Positions 1 to 9,243 of a DNA stretch of 64,000 nucleotides are shown in pieces. The stretch comes from CAVSRC01 sp963762605 (GTDB lineage Bacteria; Pseudomonadota; Alphaproteobacteria; Rhizobiales; Kaistiaceae), in assembly GCA_963762605.1 (NCBI GenBank), contig CAVXLJ010000003.1, forward strand, positions 62,001 through 126,000, written 5' to 3'. Numbering within the stretch: position 1 is the stretch's first letter; each line of letters begins with the position of its first letter. The notes under the pieces were generated by a model. It was not told where the DNA came from. It did not search any database and worked only from the letters and a program-made list of their open reading frames with translations. The translations under genes and the position numbers were made by a program.

Positions 1-9
1 GACCGGCCA

Positions 10-954
10 TCAGCGCTCCTCCTTGCGGAACGGGATCAGCAGGCTGGCCGGCGCCAGCGCGCTGCGTGAGACGATTGCCATCGCCACGATGGTGAAGACG
101 AAGGGCAGCATCAGGAACACCTGATAGGGCAGGTGCAGGATGTTGGTCGCCTGCAGGCGGAGCTGCAGGGCTTCCAGCGCCGCGAAAAGCAGCGCGCCGC
201 CGGCGCAGCGCCACGGGCTCCACAGTCCGAAAACGACCAGCGCGATCGACACCCAGCCGCGCCCGGAGATCACACCGAAGGTGAAGGAATTGAACTGGGC
301 CATGGTGAGATAGGCTCCGGCCAGCCCCATCATGCCGCCGCCGATCATGAGCGCCCGGGTGCGCACGCCCCATACGCTGATCCCGGCGGCATCGGCCGCA
401 CGCGGGTTCTCGCCGACCGTCCTCAGATCGAGGCCCCAGGCCGTGCGATAGAGCAGGAAGGCGATCGCCGGAACCGCGAGGAAGGCGATGTAGGTGAGGA
501 TCGTCTGGCTGAACAGCACCGGTCCGACGAAGGGGATCGCCGAAAGGCCGGGGATCTCGATCGGCTGGAAGGCGACGATATTGGGCGGCACCGCCGGCTG
601 GCCGAAGATCAGGCGATAGAAATAGAAGGCAAGCCCGGTCGCCAGCATGGTCATGCCGATGCCCGACACGTGCTGGCTGACGCCGAAGACGACGGTAAGC
701 AGCGCCATGACCAGCCCGGCGAGCGCCCCCACCGCGATGGCTGCGACCAGCCCCAGCCACAGACTGCCGGTGAAATAGGCAGTGGAAAAGCCGACCATGG
801 CGCCGAGCAGCATGATGCCCTCGATGCCGAGGTTGAGGACGCCGGCGCGCTCATTGACGAGCTCGCCGAGTGTGGCGAGCAAGAGCGGCGTCGAGATGCG
901 GATGATCGCCGCGAAGAATGAGACCTGCAGGACCTGGGTGAGGGTCTCAAGCAT
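10..954 (-). CDS. ABC transporter permease, BMP/nucleoside-type importer, second membrane subunit
   Basis: This 314-residue, very hydrophobic protein belongs to the branched-chain/ribose-type permease family (the YufQ/NupQ half of nucleoside importers). It should form the translocation channel with the permease encoded just upstream. Visible are repeated membrane segments and the family-typical stretch 'LGELVNERAGVLNLGIEG' near residues 28-45. Its start overlaps the stop of the previous gene by 8 bases, so the two are translationally coupled. Its own stop (10-12) overlaps an ATG at 8-10 in the ATGA manner, which means another gene of the same operon continues off the left edge. The substrate is inferred only from the BMP-type binding protein of this operon: purine nucleosides or a related compound. 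Confidence 0.85.
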   Translation of the reverse strand: MLETLTQVLQVSFFAAIIRISTPLLLATLGELVNERAGVLNLGIEGIMLLGAMVGFSTAYFTGSLWLGLVAAIAVGALAGLVMALLTVVFGVSQHVSGIGMTMLATGLAFYFYRLIFGQPAVPPNIVAFQPIEIPGLSAIPFVGPVLFSQTILTYIAFLAVPAIAFLLYRTAWGLDLRTVGENPRAADAAGISVWGVRTRALMIGGGMMGLAGAYLTMAQFNSFTFGVISGRGWVSIALVVFGLWSPWRCAGGALLFAALEALQLRLQATNILHLPYQVFLMLPFVFTIVAMAIVSRSALAPASLLIPFRKEER

Positions 955-2005
955 GACGCACCACCCGCAGGCGATAGGTGGCGAAGAGCCGCATGGCGAC
1001 CATGGTCATCAGCGCCGTGCCCTGGATGACGTCGGCCAGGTAGATCGGCACGCCGAGGCTGCGCGACATGGTGCCGGCGCCGTTGAACACCATGGCAAAG
1101 AACAAAGCGGCGGGCACCGCGCCGAGCGGATTGAGCTCGGCCAGCGTGGCAATGACGATGCCGGCATAGCCGTATCCCGAGGTGAGGTCGGCGGTGACCT
1201 GGTAGCGCACGCCGCCCACCTCCCCGGCGCCGGCGAGACCCGCGAGCGCGCCGGAGATGAGCGCGGCGACGATGATGATGCGGCCGACCCCGATGCCGGC
1301 ATAGTTGGCGGCGGCGGCATTGTGGCCGACGGCGCGGATGCGGAAGCCGAGCGTCGTGCGGGTGAGCATCCACCAGATGACGATGGCGGCGACGGCGGCA
1401 AGCAGGATGCCGAGATGCACCGTATCGCCGTAGATGATGGGAAACTCCGCCGCGGCGCGGATCGACGGCGCATTGGGATAGCCGCTCTTCGGGTCGCGCC
1501 ACGGCCCTTCGAGCAGCGCCGTGGTGCCATAGAGCATGATGAAGTTGAGCAGCAGCGTCGAGACGACGTCGTCGACCTTGAGCTTGACCTTGAGCAGCGC
1601 CGGCAAGAGCGCCCACAGCGCGCCGAAGACCGCCGCGCCGACCACCATCAGCGGCACCAGGCTGAAAGCCGGCAGCCAGGTGCGCTCGCCGATCCAGCAG
1701 GCGGCGATGGCACCGGCCATCAGCTGGCCCTCGGCGCCGATGTTCCAGAACTTCGCCTGAAAGGCGACGGCCACCGCCAGGCCCGTGAAGAGCAGCGGCG
1801 AGGCCTTCACCAGCATGTCCTGGATGTCGTAGGTCGATTCGAAGTTGGAGAGCAGAAGCTGCGCATAGGCTTGCGGGATGCTCGCCCCGGCAAGCCAGAC
1901 CAGCACGCTGCACAGGGCCAGCGCCACGACGACGGCGGCCAACGGCAGCAGAATCTGGACGGAAAGCGGCGTCTCATGCCGGCGTTCGAGCCTGAAGCGC
2001 ATCAC
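947..2005 (-). CDS. ABC transporter permease, BMP/nucleoside-type importer, first membrane subunit
   Basis: A 352-residue inner-membrane permease of the same family as the downstream subunit (YufP/NupP-like). An N-terminal membrane anchor (about residues 18-40) is followed by about eight further hydrophobic segments. The stretch 'FTGLAVAVAFQAKFWNIG' followed by 'AEGQLMAGA' is typical of this half of nucleoside/BMP transporters. Its start overlaps the ATPase gene by four bases (ATGA), placing both in one operon with the binding protein. The substrate is inferred from the operon, not from this protein. Confidence 0.87.
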   Translation of the reverse strand: MMRFRLERRHETPLSVQILLPLAAVVVALALCSVLVWLAGASIPQAYAQLLLSNFESTYDIQDMLVKASPLLFTGLAVAVAFQAKFWNIGAEGQLMAGAIAACWIGERTWLPAFSLVPLMVVGAAVFGALWALLPALLKVKLKVDDVVSTLLLNFIMLYGTTALLEGPWRDPKSGYPNAPSIRAAAEFPIIYGDTVHLGILLAAVAAIVIWWMLTRTTLGFRIRAVGHNAAAANYAGIGVGRIIIVAALISGALAGLAGAGEVGGVRYQVTADLTSGYGYAGIVIATLAELNPLGAVPAALFFAMVFNGAGTMSRSLGVPIYLADVIQGTALMTMVAMRLFATYRLRVVRHA

Positions 2006-3501
2006 GCCGCCTGCTCCACGCCGGCCATGTGGAGGCCAATGCGCTCGACCGTCGCCTCCTCCACGGGAACGTCGGCGACAATGCGGCCGCCATACATGAC
2101 GGCGATGCGGTCGGAGAGCTGGAACAGTTCCTCGAGGTCCTCGCTGATGAGGAGCACGGCGCCGCCGCGCGCACGCAGATCGAGAAACTGGCCGTGGATG
2201 AACTCGGTGGCGCCGACATCAATGCCGCGCGTCGGCTGGGCGGCGAGCAGGATCTTCGGCTCGTGGGCAATCTCGCGGGCAAGCAGCGCCTTTTGCAGGT
2301 TGCCACCCGACAGCGTTCCGGTGCGCGCTTCCGGACCGGAGGTGCGAATATCGAAACGGTCGATCTGGTCGCTGGCGAACTTGCGGATCGCCTTGCGGTC
2401 GAGGATACCGCGCCTGGAGAAGGGCGCGCCGCCGACCCAGGGCAGCGCCATGCTTTCCGACAGCGACAGCGCACCGATCATGCCGATGGCCATGCGATCC
2501 TCCGGCACGCGCCCGATGCCCTGCGCCTGCACGAAGCGCGGCGTCAGCCCGGTCACCACCTCGCCATGGATCTCGACCGTGCCGCCGTTTGGCGCCAGCA
2601 CCCCGGCCACCACGTCAGCCAGCGCCCGCTGGCCGTTGCCGGAGACCCCGGCGATGCCGAGGATCTCTCCGGCGTGAAGCGTCAGCGACACGTCCTTGAG
2701 GCCAGGAGCGGAAACATTGGTGAACCTGAGCAGCGGCGCCCCGGCCACCAGCGGCGGGCGCTCCGGCGGGCTCAGCTCACGGCCACACATCAGCCGCGCC
2801 AGCTCGCCCTTCGACAGGCCGGCTTCATTATCGCGCTCGGCCACCACCCGCCCCTGGCGCATGACCGTGATGCGGCTGGTGATCTCGATCACTTCGGCCA
2901 GCTTGTGCGAGATGAAGATGACGCCCATGCCACGCGCCGTCATGGCGCGGAGCGCGGCGAACAGGCCCTCGGTCTCCTGCGGCGTCAGCGTCGCCGTCGG
3001 CTCGTCGAGAACCAGGATGCGGGCGCCGCGCACCAGCGACTTGGCGATCTCGACGCGCTGCTGCTCGCCGATCGAAAGCTCGCTGACCAGCCGGTCAGGA
3101 TCGAGATTGATGTGATAGTCGCGGCCGATGGCCGTCAGCCGCTCGATAACCGTACGGCGCGTGAGCCTGCCGTCGGGTCCGGCGCGGCCAACCAGCAGGT
3201 TTTCGAGCACCGTGTGGCGCGGCACCAGATGGAAATGCTGGTGCACCATGCCGATGCCGAGGTTGAGCGCATCGTGGGAGTTGCGGATCGTAGCCGGCTT
3301 GCCATCGACTTCAATCATTCCCTCATCGGCCGCGTAGGAGCCGAAGAGGATGTTCATCAGCGTCGTCTTGCCGGCGCCGTTCTCACCGAGGAGACCGAGA
3401 ATGTCGCCTTCATGCACGGTGAGGTCGACCGAAGCGCAGGCCTGCACGGGACCGAAGCTCTTCGAGATGCCGCGCATGCTGACCAGCGGCGGCGGGTTCA
3501 T
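2002..3501 (-). CDS. Duplicated ABC ATPase of a BMP-type importer
   Basis: A 499-residue protein with two fused nucleotide-binding domains, as in RbsA/YufO-type importers. The first domain has a full Walker A (GENGAGKTT, about 39-47), a signature LSIGEQQ and a Walker B ending in LDEPTA. The second domain (from about residue 250) has a degenerate Walker A (GVSGNGQR) but a good signature LSGGNLQ. This is the usual asymmetry of the family. It powers uptake through the two permeases encoded immediately downstream and overlaps the first by four bases. It lies 73 bases after the binding-protein gene, with a strong hairpin between them. Confidence 0.9.
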   Translation of the reverse strand: MNPPPLVSMRGISKSFGPVQACASVDLTVHEGDILGLLGENGAGKTTLMNILFGSYAADEGMIEVDGKPATIRNSHDALNLGIGMVHQHFHLVPRHTVLENLLVGRAGPDGRLTRRTVIERLTAIGRDYHINLDPDRLVSELSIGEQQRVEIAKSLVRGARILVLDEPTATLTPQETEGLFAALRAMTARGMGVIFISHKLAEVIEITSRITVMRQGRVVAERDNEAGLSKGELARLMCGRELSPPERPPLVAGAPLLRFTNVSAPGLKDVSLTLHAGEILGIAGVSGNGQRALADVVAGVLAPNGGTVEIHGEVVTGLTPRFVQAQGIGRVPEDRMAIGMIGALSLSESMALPWVGGAPFSRRGILDRKAIRKFASDQIDRFDIRTSGPEARTGTLSGGNLQKALLAREIAHEPKILLAAQPTRGIDVGATEFIHGQFLDLRARGGAVLLISEDLEELFQLSDRIAVMYGGRIVADVPVEEATVERIGLHMAGVEQAA

Positions 3502-3535
3502 GCGTCGTCTCCGAAATTCGCGGGAGGATTCGAGA

Positions 3536-3560
3536 GGAAGGCGGCCCCGGGCCGCCTTCC
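3536..3560 (-). terminator. Intercistronic hairpin between binding protein and ATPase genes
   Basis: A perfect inverted repeat, with 12-bp arms at 3536-3547 and 3549-3560 around a single central base. It lies just after the binding-protein stop and 34 bases before the ATPase start. There is no long T run. A hairpin in this position in ABC operons commonly stabilises the 5' message or partly terminates, so that more binding protein than transporter is made. That role is inferred. Confidence 0.55.
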
Positions 3561-3574
3561 CTCATCTGACCGGA

Positions 3575-4612
3575 CTATTCGGAGACCGGCGTTGCCTCGT
3601 TGACCGGCACACGGAAATCGCCGTCGAGGATTGCCTTTTCCTTGTCCATGACCAGCTTCATGACGTCGGCCGGCAGCTTGTCCTTCCATTCGTGGAAGGG
3701 CGCGAGCGTGGCGCCGCCCTTGGCCATGGTGGAAAACGTGCCGTAGTCCTGCGCCGTGTAGACGCCGGCCTTGACCTCCTTGATCGCCGCTTCGACGGTC
3801 GGCCACATGTTCCACACCGGACCGGTGACCACCGTGCCGGGGGCGATCGACGACTGATCGGACATATTGGAGAAGGCGATGATGCCCTTCTCCTGCGCCG
3901 CCTCGATGACACCGAAGCGCTCCGCGAAGATGGCATCGACGCCGGCGGCGATCTGCGCCAGCGCCGCTTCCTTGGCCTTGGGCGGATCGAAGAACGAGCC
4001 GATGAAGGTGACCTTGCACTTCACCGCCGGATTGACGTCCTTGGCGCCCTGGCAATAGGCGTTGACCAGACGATCGACCTCGGGGATGTCCATCGCCGCG
4101 ACCGAGCCGATGACGTTCGACTTGGTCATCTTGCCGGCGATCATGCCCGACAGATACGCCGGCTCATGAATCCAGTTGTCGAAGACCGAGAAATTCGGCT
4201 CGACCGGTCCCTGGCCGGAGCCGAAGACGAAAGCCACCTTGGGAAATTCCTTGGCGACGCGACGGGTGATGTCTTCGGCCGAAAAAGCATCGCCCATGAT
4301 CAGCGTGTAGCCGCCGCGAGCGAATTCGCGCAGCACGCGCGCATAGTCGGCCGACGGAACGTTCTCCGCCCACTTGTATTCGATGCCCAGTTCCTTCTCG
4401 GCCTTGAGCAGCGCGACGTGAATCTGATGGTCCCACGGCTCCTCGATCGGCGTGGCGAACACCGCCGCCACCTTCATCTTGTCGGCGGCGAGCGCGTCGT
4501 GGGTTCCCAGTCCGACGGATGCGACGATGCCGGCCGCAACCAGGCCAAGGAAGCCCCGCCGGGCGATCCGCCTGCGTTCGCGAGTGTCTGTGGCTGCTAG
4601 AAGATTGCGCAT
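3575..4612 (-). CDS. BMP family ABC transporter substrate-binding protein
   Basis: This periplasmic binding protein (345 residues from the chosen start) is of the BMP/PnrA-like family that delivers nucleosides and related solutes to ABC importers. The N-terminus carries a twin-arginine-like signal (RRRIARRGF, then a hydrophobic stretch ending ALAADK), so export in folded form is plausible. The start at 4612 is chosen because GGAGGGAC lies 4-11 bases upstream; a start 42 bases further upstream lacks such a site. Family-typical segments include 'PIEEPWDHQIHVALLKAEKE' and an internal 'GMIAGKMTKSNVIGSVAAMD'. It heads an operon followed by the ATPase and two permeases. The solute cannot be read from sequence alone. 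Confidence 0.9.
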   Translation of the reverse strand: MRNLLAATDTRERRRIARRGFLGLVAAGIVASVGLGTHDALAADKMKVAAVFATPIEEPWDHQIHVALLKAEKELGIEYKWAENVPSADYARVLREFARGGYTLIMGDAFSAEDITRRVAKEFPKVAFVFGSGQGPVEPNFSVFDNWIHEPAYLSGMIAGKMTKSNVIGSVAAMDIPEVDRLVNAYCQGAKDVNPAVKCKVTFIGSFFDPPKAKEAALAQIAAGVDAIFAERFGVIEAAQEKGIIAFSNMSDQSSIAPGTVVTGPVWNMWPTVEAAIKEVKAGVYTAQDYGTFSTMAKGGATLAPFHEWKDKLPADVMKLVMDKEKAILDGDFRVPVNEATPVSE

Positions 4613-4830
4613 TTGTCCCTCCAAAAAGGCTTGCGTCGCTGCTTTTCTGCACACCGGCGGCGCCCGCCTGTTGCCCGAATGGGCAGAGCCCCAAAGTGAA
4701 GCAAGAGTGGCGCCAGTTATGGCCGGAGGAAGCTCGTTTGCCCCCGCTTGAGACGTTGCCCGCCGGGCGCAAGCCGGTCAACGCATGGCGACGGCTTATG
4801 CACCGCCAAAAGAAGCAAGGCGGGCAGGCA

Positions 4831-4854
4831 AAAGGCCGCCCGCAGGCGGCCTTT
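4831..4854 (-). terminator. Terminator downstream of the SDR gene
   Basis: An inverted repeat with 10-bp arms (4831-4840 and 4845-4854, AAAGGCCGCC and its complement) and a 4-base loop. It sits 27 bases beyond the stop of the minus-strand SDR gene. The arms end in A/T tracts on both sides, so it may act in both directions. The rest of 4613-4880, the leader of the BMP operon, shows no gene. Confidence 0.65.
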
Positions 4855-4880
4855 TGGGTGGGGCCGGCTCTCCGGCGCGA

Positions 4881-5723
4881 CTATTCCACCGGCATGCCGT
4901 TGACGCGCAGGCTGCGCAGGTCGTTCGCCACGATCTCGTCCACCGCCGCCTCGCTGAGGTCGATGTCGCCGCGCGCCGCCATGAACATGCGCCCGGCAAG
5001 CTTGTCGAAGCGGCCGCGTGCGATCTCGACGCTGAGATTGGCGGCCATCGTCGGCGGCACGTTGATGCCCTTCTCGAACAGGGCTTCGATGTTGGGCAGG
5101 TACTTCTGCCCCGCCGCGCTCTCCAGTTGATACTGGGTCATGCTGGTGCGCACCAGGCCTGGGTCCATGGCGAACATGAGAACGCCGCTACCCGCAAGCG
5201 TGTCGTTGACGCTTTCGGTGAAGCGCAGGATGCCCGACTTGCTGGTGGCGTAGCCGGAGCCGTTGGGGAAGGACGAGAACGTGCCGCCGCCGGTCAGGTT
5301 GATGATACGGCCGCGCTTGCGCGCTCTCATGCCCGTCAGCACCGCCCGGCAGCAATTGAACGTGCCGCGCACATTGGTTTCCACGTCGCGCCACCAGACG
5401 GCCGGATCAACGTCCCAGATCGGACCGATCGCCCCGAAGGACGCGGCATTGTTGGTGAGCACGCTGACCGGGCCGAGGTCCTTCTCGATCGCCGCGAAGA
5501 CCGTCTCGACCGCGGCGAGGTCGATGATGTCCACGGCGTAGGCGCGGGCCGTGCCGCCGGCAGCGGTGATGTCGGCCGCCACCTTGTCGATCTCGCCCGT
5601 CGTGCGCGCCAGGAGCGCCACCTTGGCGCCTTCCCTGGCATGGGTCAGCGCGATCTCGCGGCCGATTCCCCGACCGGCTCCGGTGACCACGCTGATTTCG
5701 TCTGCAAGCTTCATCTCTGTCAT
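4881..5723 (-). CDS. SDR family NAD(P)-dependent oxidoreductase
   Basis: A 280-residue classical short-chain dehydrogenase/reductase. The nucleotide-binding motif TGAGRGIG is near residues 16-23, the NNA motif (TNNAASFG) near 90 and the catalytic YATSK near 160. Length and motifs fit an active enzyme; the substrate is not evident. It is transcribed alone and divergently from the lacI-type regulator at 5973. The palindrome at 5927-5942 lies between them, so the same regulator could control it. A terminator follows at 4831-4854. Two nearby ATG codons (5723 and 5714) could both serve as start. Confidence 0.85.
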   Translation of the reverse strand: MTEMKLADEISVVTGAGRGIGREIALTHAREGAKVALLARTTGEIDKVAADITAAGGTARAYAVDIIDLAAVETVFAAIEKDLGPVSVLTNNAASFGAIGPIWDVDPAVWWRDVETNVRGTFNCCRAVLTGMRARKRGRIINLTGGGTFSSFPNGSGYATSKSGILRFTESVNDTLAGSGVLMFAMDPGLVRTSMTQYQLESAAGQKYLPNIEALFEKGINVPPTMAANLSVEIARGRFDKLAGRMFMAARGDIDLSEAAVDEIVANDLRSLRVNGMPVE

Positions 5724-5926
5724 CTCTTGTCATGCCGGTTCGCGGCAGGCACCAGGATGCCGCCGGCCGATCGGGCTTTGCCAGCCATGGAAACCCTGAG
5801 ACCACCATGCGCCCCGACGCCGGTCAACCGGCCGCGGCTGTGACCCGTGCCGAAAGGCCCGTAATCGGCCGAAACGCTCCGCAAGAGTTCGGAATCGATT
5901 GACTCAAAGGCCAAGCTCCGCTTCAA

Positions 5927-5942
5927 TCCAAAACGTTTTGGA
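5927..5942. promoter_or_regulatory. Probable LacI-family operator (perfect palindrome)
   Basis: TCCAAAACGTTTTGGA is a 16-bp perfect palindrome with the central CG typical of LacI/GalR operators. It lies 30 bases before the lacI-type start at 5973 and 203 bases from the start of the divergent SDR gene. Autoregulation and control of both directions are inferred. Confidence 0.7.
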
Positions 5943-5972
5943 AACCGGCTTCCTGGGGAGGAGAACGCCGGC

Positions 5973-7007
5973 ATGGGCAGACGCCAAACGCGCCTCAGAG
6001 AACTGGCCAACGACCTCGGCGTGTCGATCACCACCGTGTCGCGGGCGCTCGCCGGCTATCCGGACGTCAGCGAGACGACCCGCGCCCGGGTGACGGCGGC
6101 GGCGGAAGCGCGCGGCTATGTGCCGAGCCGTGCCGGGCGCATGCTGGTCTCGGGCCGCACCGATTTCATCGGCATGGTGCTGCCGGTGCGCGACGGCCAC
6201 CTGATGGATGCCTTCCTGGGCGAATTCGTTGCCGGCCTGAGCGAAGGGCTGACGGCCCGCGGCCGCGACCTGTTCATCGCCACCGCTCCGCGCCTGCATG
6301 GCGAGGCCGACGTGGTGCGCCACATCATCGATGGCGACCGCGCCGACGCCATCGTCCTCAACCGTACCGAGATCGACGACCAGCGCGTGCACGTTCTGGT
6401 CAACCGCCAGTTTCCCTTCGTCGCCCATGGCCGCCTGCTCACCGGCTCGAACGATTTCCCCTGGTTCGACACCGACGGCGAAGCCGCCTTCGCCGAAGCC
6501 GCGCGCATGCTCATCGAACGCGGCCATCGGCGCTTCGGCCTGGTGACGATCGACGAACCCTTCACCTTCGCCCATCTGCGCCGGCGCGGCCTGGAGACGG
6601 CGCTGGCAGAGGCCGGGCTGACGCTTCCCCGCGCCGCCGTCCGCTCGGTGCCGATGATCGATCCGGCCGCCGCCGAGGCGGCCGCGCAGCAGCTCCTCTC
6701 GGCCGACGACCGGCCGACCGCGGTCTTCGGCGTCACCGACACCCAGGCGATCGCCGTGCTCAAGGCCGCCGCCGCCCGCTCGCTTTCCGTGCCGGCAGAG
6801 CTGTCTGTGATCGGCTTCGACGACCTGCCGATTGCCGCCTATGCCCAGCCGGCGCTCACCACCTTCGACCAGCATGCGCGCGAAAGCGCCGCCACCATCG
6901 CCGGCATGGTGACCGACATCCTGGACAAGGGGCCGCAGTCGGTGACCTCGCGCCTCATCAAGCCGGAATTCGCCATCCGCGCCAGCCATGGCCCGGCGCC
7001 GCGGTGA
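5973..7007 (+). CDS. LacI family transcriptional regulator
   Basis: A 344-residue regulator. The N-terminal helix-turn-helix (about residues 5-30, with SITTVSRALAG) is followed by the hinge and a periplasmic-binding-protein-like sensor domain for a sugar ligand. The C-terminal part contains the usual 'LSVIGFDDLPIAAYAQPALT' block. The start is supported by GGGGAGGAG 10-18 bases upstream. It lies 38 bases before the sugar-binding-protein gene and is probably the local repressor of the sugar ABC/glycosidase operon, acting at the palindrome at 5927-5942. The effector is unknown. Confidence 0.92.
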   Translation: MGRRQTRLRELANDLGVSITTVSRALAGYPDVSETTRARVTAAAEARGYVPSRAGRMLVSGRTDFIGMVLPVRDGHLMDAFLGEFVAGLSEGLTARGRDLFIATAPRLHGEADVVRHIIDGDRADAIVLNRTEIDDQRVHVLVNRQFPFVAHGRLLTGSNDFPWFDTDGEAAFAEAARMLIERGHRRFGLVTIDEPFTFAHLRRRGLETALAEAGLTLPRAAVRSVPMIDPAAAEAAAQQLLSADDRPTAVFGVTDTQAIAVLKAAAARSLSVPAELSVIGFDDLPIAAYAQPALTTFDQHARESAATIAGMVTDILDKGPQSVTSRLIKPEFAIRASHGPAPR

Positions 7008-7045
7008 CGTGAGACTAGCCTACCTAGGAACCAAGGGAGGAAGAC

Positions 7046-8329
7046 ATGCGCAATAGACGACTACTCGGACTGGCCACCGCCGCGTTCTTCGTGGCCGGGG
7101 CTTCGGCAACCACAGCCTTGGCTGCTCCCATCCTGTTCTGGTCCGACCAGGGCACGCCGGTCGAGGAGCAGCAGGCGATCCGCGACACCGTGCTCAAGGG
7201 CTTCAGCGGCCAGGTCGATTTCCAGCCGCAGGATCCGGGGCCCTTCGTCACCCGCATCCAGGCGGAAGCCCAGGCCGGCAAGGGCTCGATCGACGTGATC
7301 GGCGGCCTGCACGGCGACTTCGCCGGCTTCCCCGATGCTGTGGTCGATCTCTCCGATCTTGCCGCCTCGCTTTCGAGCGTCGGCGTCAACCAGACCTATC
7401 TCGGTCTCGGCAAGCTCTCCACGAACCAGCAGAAATACATTCCGTGGATGCAGGCGACCTACATCATGGCCGCCAACAAGAAGGCGCTGGAATATCTGCC
7501 CGCGGGCGCCGACATCAATGCGCTGACCTATGACCAGCTCATCCAATGGGCGAAGACCATGGACGAGAAGACCGGCTCGCCCAAGTTCGGCCTGCCGGCC
7601 GGCCCCAAGGGTCTGATCCACCGCTTCGTGCAGGGCTATCTCTATCCCTCGTTCACCTCCTCCGAGGTGACCAAGTTCCGCTCGCCGGAAGCGGTGGCCA
7701 TGTGGGAGAAGATGAAGGAGCTGTGGAAGTACACGAGCCCCGCTTCGACCAACTACGCCTTCATGCAGGAGCAACTGCTCTCCGGCGAAGTATGGGTGGC
7801 GTGGGACCACACCGCGCGTCTCGCCGACGCCTTCAACCAGAAGCCGAATGACTTCGTCGCCTTCCCGGCGCCGGCCGGTCCCGCCGGCCGTGGCTTCATG
7901 CCGGTGGTCGCCGGTCTCGGCATCCCCAAGACCGCGCCAGACATGGACGGTGCCAAGAAGCTCATCACCTACATGATGCAGCCCGACACCCAGATCGCCA
8001 TGCTCAAGGCGATCGGCTTCTTCCCGGTAGTCAAGGCAACGCTGCCCGCTGACATGCCGGAATCGGTCAAGGCGGAAGGCGCCGCGGTCGCCGCCCAGTC
8101 CGCCTCCAAGGACGCCAATCCCGGCCTGCTTCCGGTCGGCCTCGGCTCCGCCGGTGGCAAGTTCAACAAGGTCTACACCGACACCTTCCAGCAGATCCTG
8201 TTGGCCAATGCCGACATCAAGACGGTGCTCAACCAGGAAGGGGACATCCTGGCCGGCATCATGAAGGAAGCCAACGCCCCGTGCTGGGCGCCTGACAAGC
8301 CGTCGACCGGCGCCTGCCCGGTCGACTGA
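7046..8329 (+). CDS. Extracellular sugar-binding protein of an ABC importer (family 1)
   Basis: A 427-residue periplasmic binding protein with a clear Sec signal peptide (MRNRRLLGLATAAFF, cleavage after ALA near residue 27) and no lipobox. The mature protein begins APILFWSDQG, as in carbohydrate-binding proteins of the UgpB/MalE class. Two cysteines near the C-terminus (NAPCWAPDK and TGACPVD) could form a disulfide. The start is supported by GGGAGGAAG 6-14 bases upstream. It opens the operon with two permeases, an ATPase, a GH63-like glycosidase and a PIG-L deacetylase, so the cargo is probably a glycoside or acylated amino sugar (inferred). Confidence 0.9.
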   Translation: MRNRRLLGLATAAFFVAGASATTALAAPILFWSDQGTPVEEQQAIRDTVLKGFSGQVDFQPQDPGPFVTRIQAEAQAGKGSIDVIGGLHGDFAGFPDAVVDLSDLAASLSSVGVNQTYLGLGKLSTNQQKYIPWMQATYIMAANKKALEYLPAGADINALTYDQLIQWAKTMDEKTGSPKFGLPAGPKGLIHRFVQGYLYPSFTSSEVTKFRSPEAVAMWEKMKELWKYTSPASTNYAFMQEQLLSGEVWVAWDHTARLADAFNQKPNDFVAFPAPAGPAGRGFMPVVAGLGIPKTAPDMDGAKKLITYMMQPDTQIAMLKAIGFFPVVKATLPADMPESVKAEGAAVAAQSASKDANPGLLPVGLGSAGGKFNKVYTDTFQQILLANADIKTVLNQEGDILAGIMKEANAPCWAPDKPSTGACPVD

Positions 8330-8397
8330 GGGTTCCTCCCGGCCGCCGGCGGCGTTTCCTTCCTGGGGCGTCGCCGGCGGATCGCCGGAGATTTGCC

Positions 8398-9243
8398 ATG
8401 CAGTCGCGCGCCCTGCCCTATCTGCTCCTGCTTCCCGCGGCGCTGTTTCTCGCGGCCTTCTTCGTCTGGCCGTTCATCCAGGTCGCCGTCGAAGCCTTCA
8501 CCTCGGGCGGCACGCCGACGCTTGACCATTTCCACACCATGGCGGCCGACTGGAAATTCTATCCGGCCCTGCGCAATACGCTGCTGCTCGCCGTCATCAT
8601 CGTGCCGCTGCAGATCGCGCTGGCGCTCTCGATGGCTTCGCTGGTCACCCGCATGGGGGCGGGGCGTGACGTCGTTCTCTACATCTGGACGATCCCGCTC
8701 GGCATCTCCGATCTCGCCGCCGGTCTCGTCTGGCTGGCGATCCTTGAGAAGAACGGCTTCCTCAACAGCGCCCTGCAGAGCCTCGGCTTCATTTCCCAGC
8801 CGATCACCTGGCTCGGCTATCAGAACACGGCCATGCTCTTCGTTGCCGTCATCCTCGCCGAGCTGTGGCGCTCGACCGCCATCGTCATGGTGATCCTGGT
8901 CGCCGGCATGGGGCTGATCCCGCGCGAATATTACGAGGCGGCGGCAGTCTTCGGCGCCGGCCCGTGGAAGCGCTTCGTCAAGGTGACGCTGCCGCTCCTC
9001 AAGCCCAGCCTGCAGACGGCGCTGATCCTCAGGACCATCCTCGCCTTCGAGGTCTTCGCCGTGGTCGCGGCGCTTGCCGGCAGCAACCTGCCCATCCTCA
9101 TGGGCCAGACCTATGAATGGCAGTTCGCGCTTCAGGACCGTAACGTCGCCGCTGCGCTCGCCTTCGTCACGCTGGTGATCTCGATCGGCTTCACGATCTT
9201 CTATCTGGTGGCGCTCAGAACACGCGATGAGGCCCGCGCATGA
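8398..9243 (+). CDS. Sugar ABC transporter permease (MalF/UgpA-like)
   Basis: A 281-residue inner-membrane permease with about six membrane segments. The cytoplasmic coupling motif 'EYYEAAAVFGAGPWKRF' near residue 179 is the EAA loop that docks on the ATPase. It overlaps the next permease gene by four bases (ATGA). It pairs with that subunit to form the channel of the sugar importer fed by the binding protein at 7046. Confidence 0.9.
   Translation: MQSRALPYLLLLPAALFLAAFFVWPFIQVAVEAFTSGGTPTLDHFHTMAADWKFYPALRNTLLLAVIIVPLQIALALSMASLVTRMGAGRDVVLYIWTIPLGISDLAAGLVWLAILEKNGFLNSALQSLGFISQPITWLGYQNTAMLFVAVILAELWRSTAIVMVILVAGMGLIPREYYEAAAVFGAGPWKRFVKVTLPLLKPSLQTALILRTILAFEVFAVVAALAGSNLPILMGQTYEWQFALQDRNVAAALAFVTLVISIGFTIFYLVALRTRDEARA

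Noticed and set aside
782..2677. A 631-codon plus-strand frame opposite the BMP permeases and ATPase
   Set aside because: Shadow of three overlapping real genes, with low-complexity Arg/Gly/Asp-rich composition.
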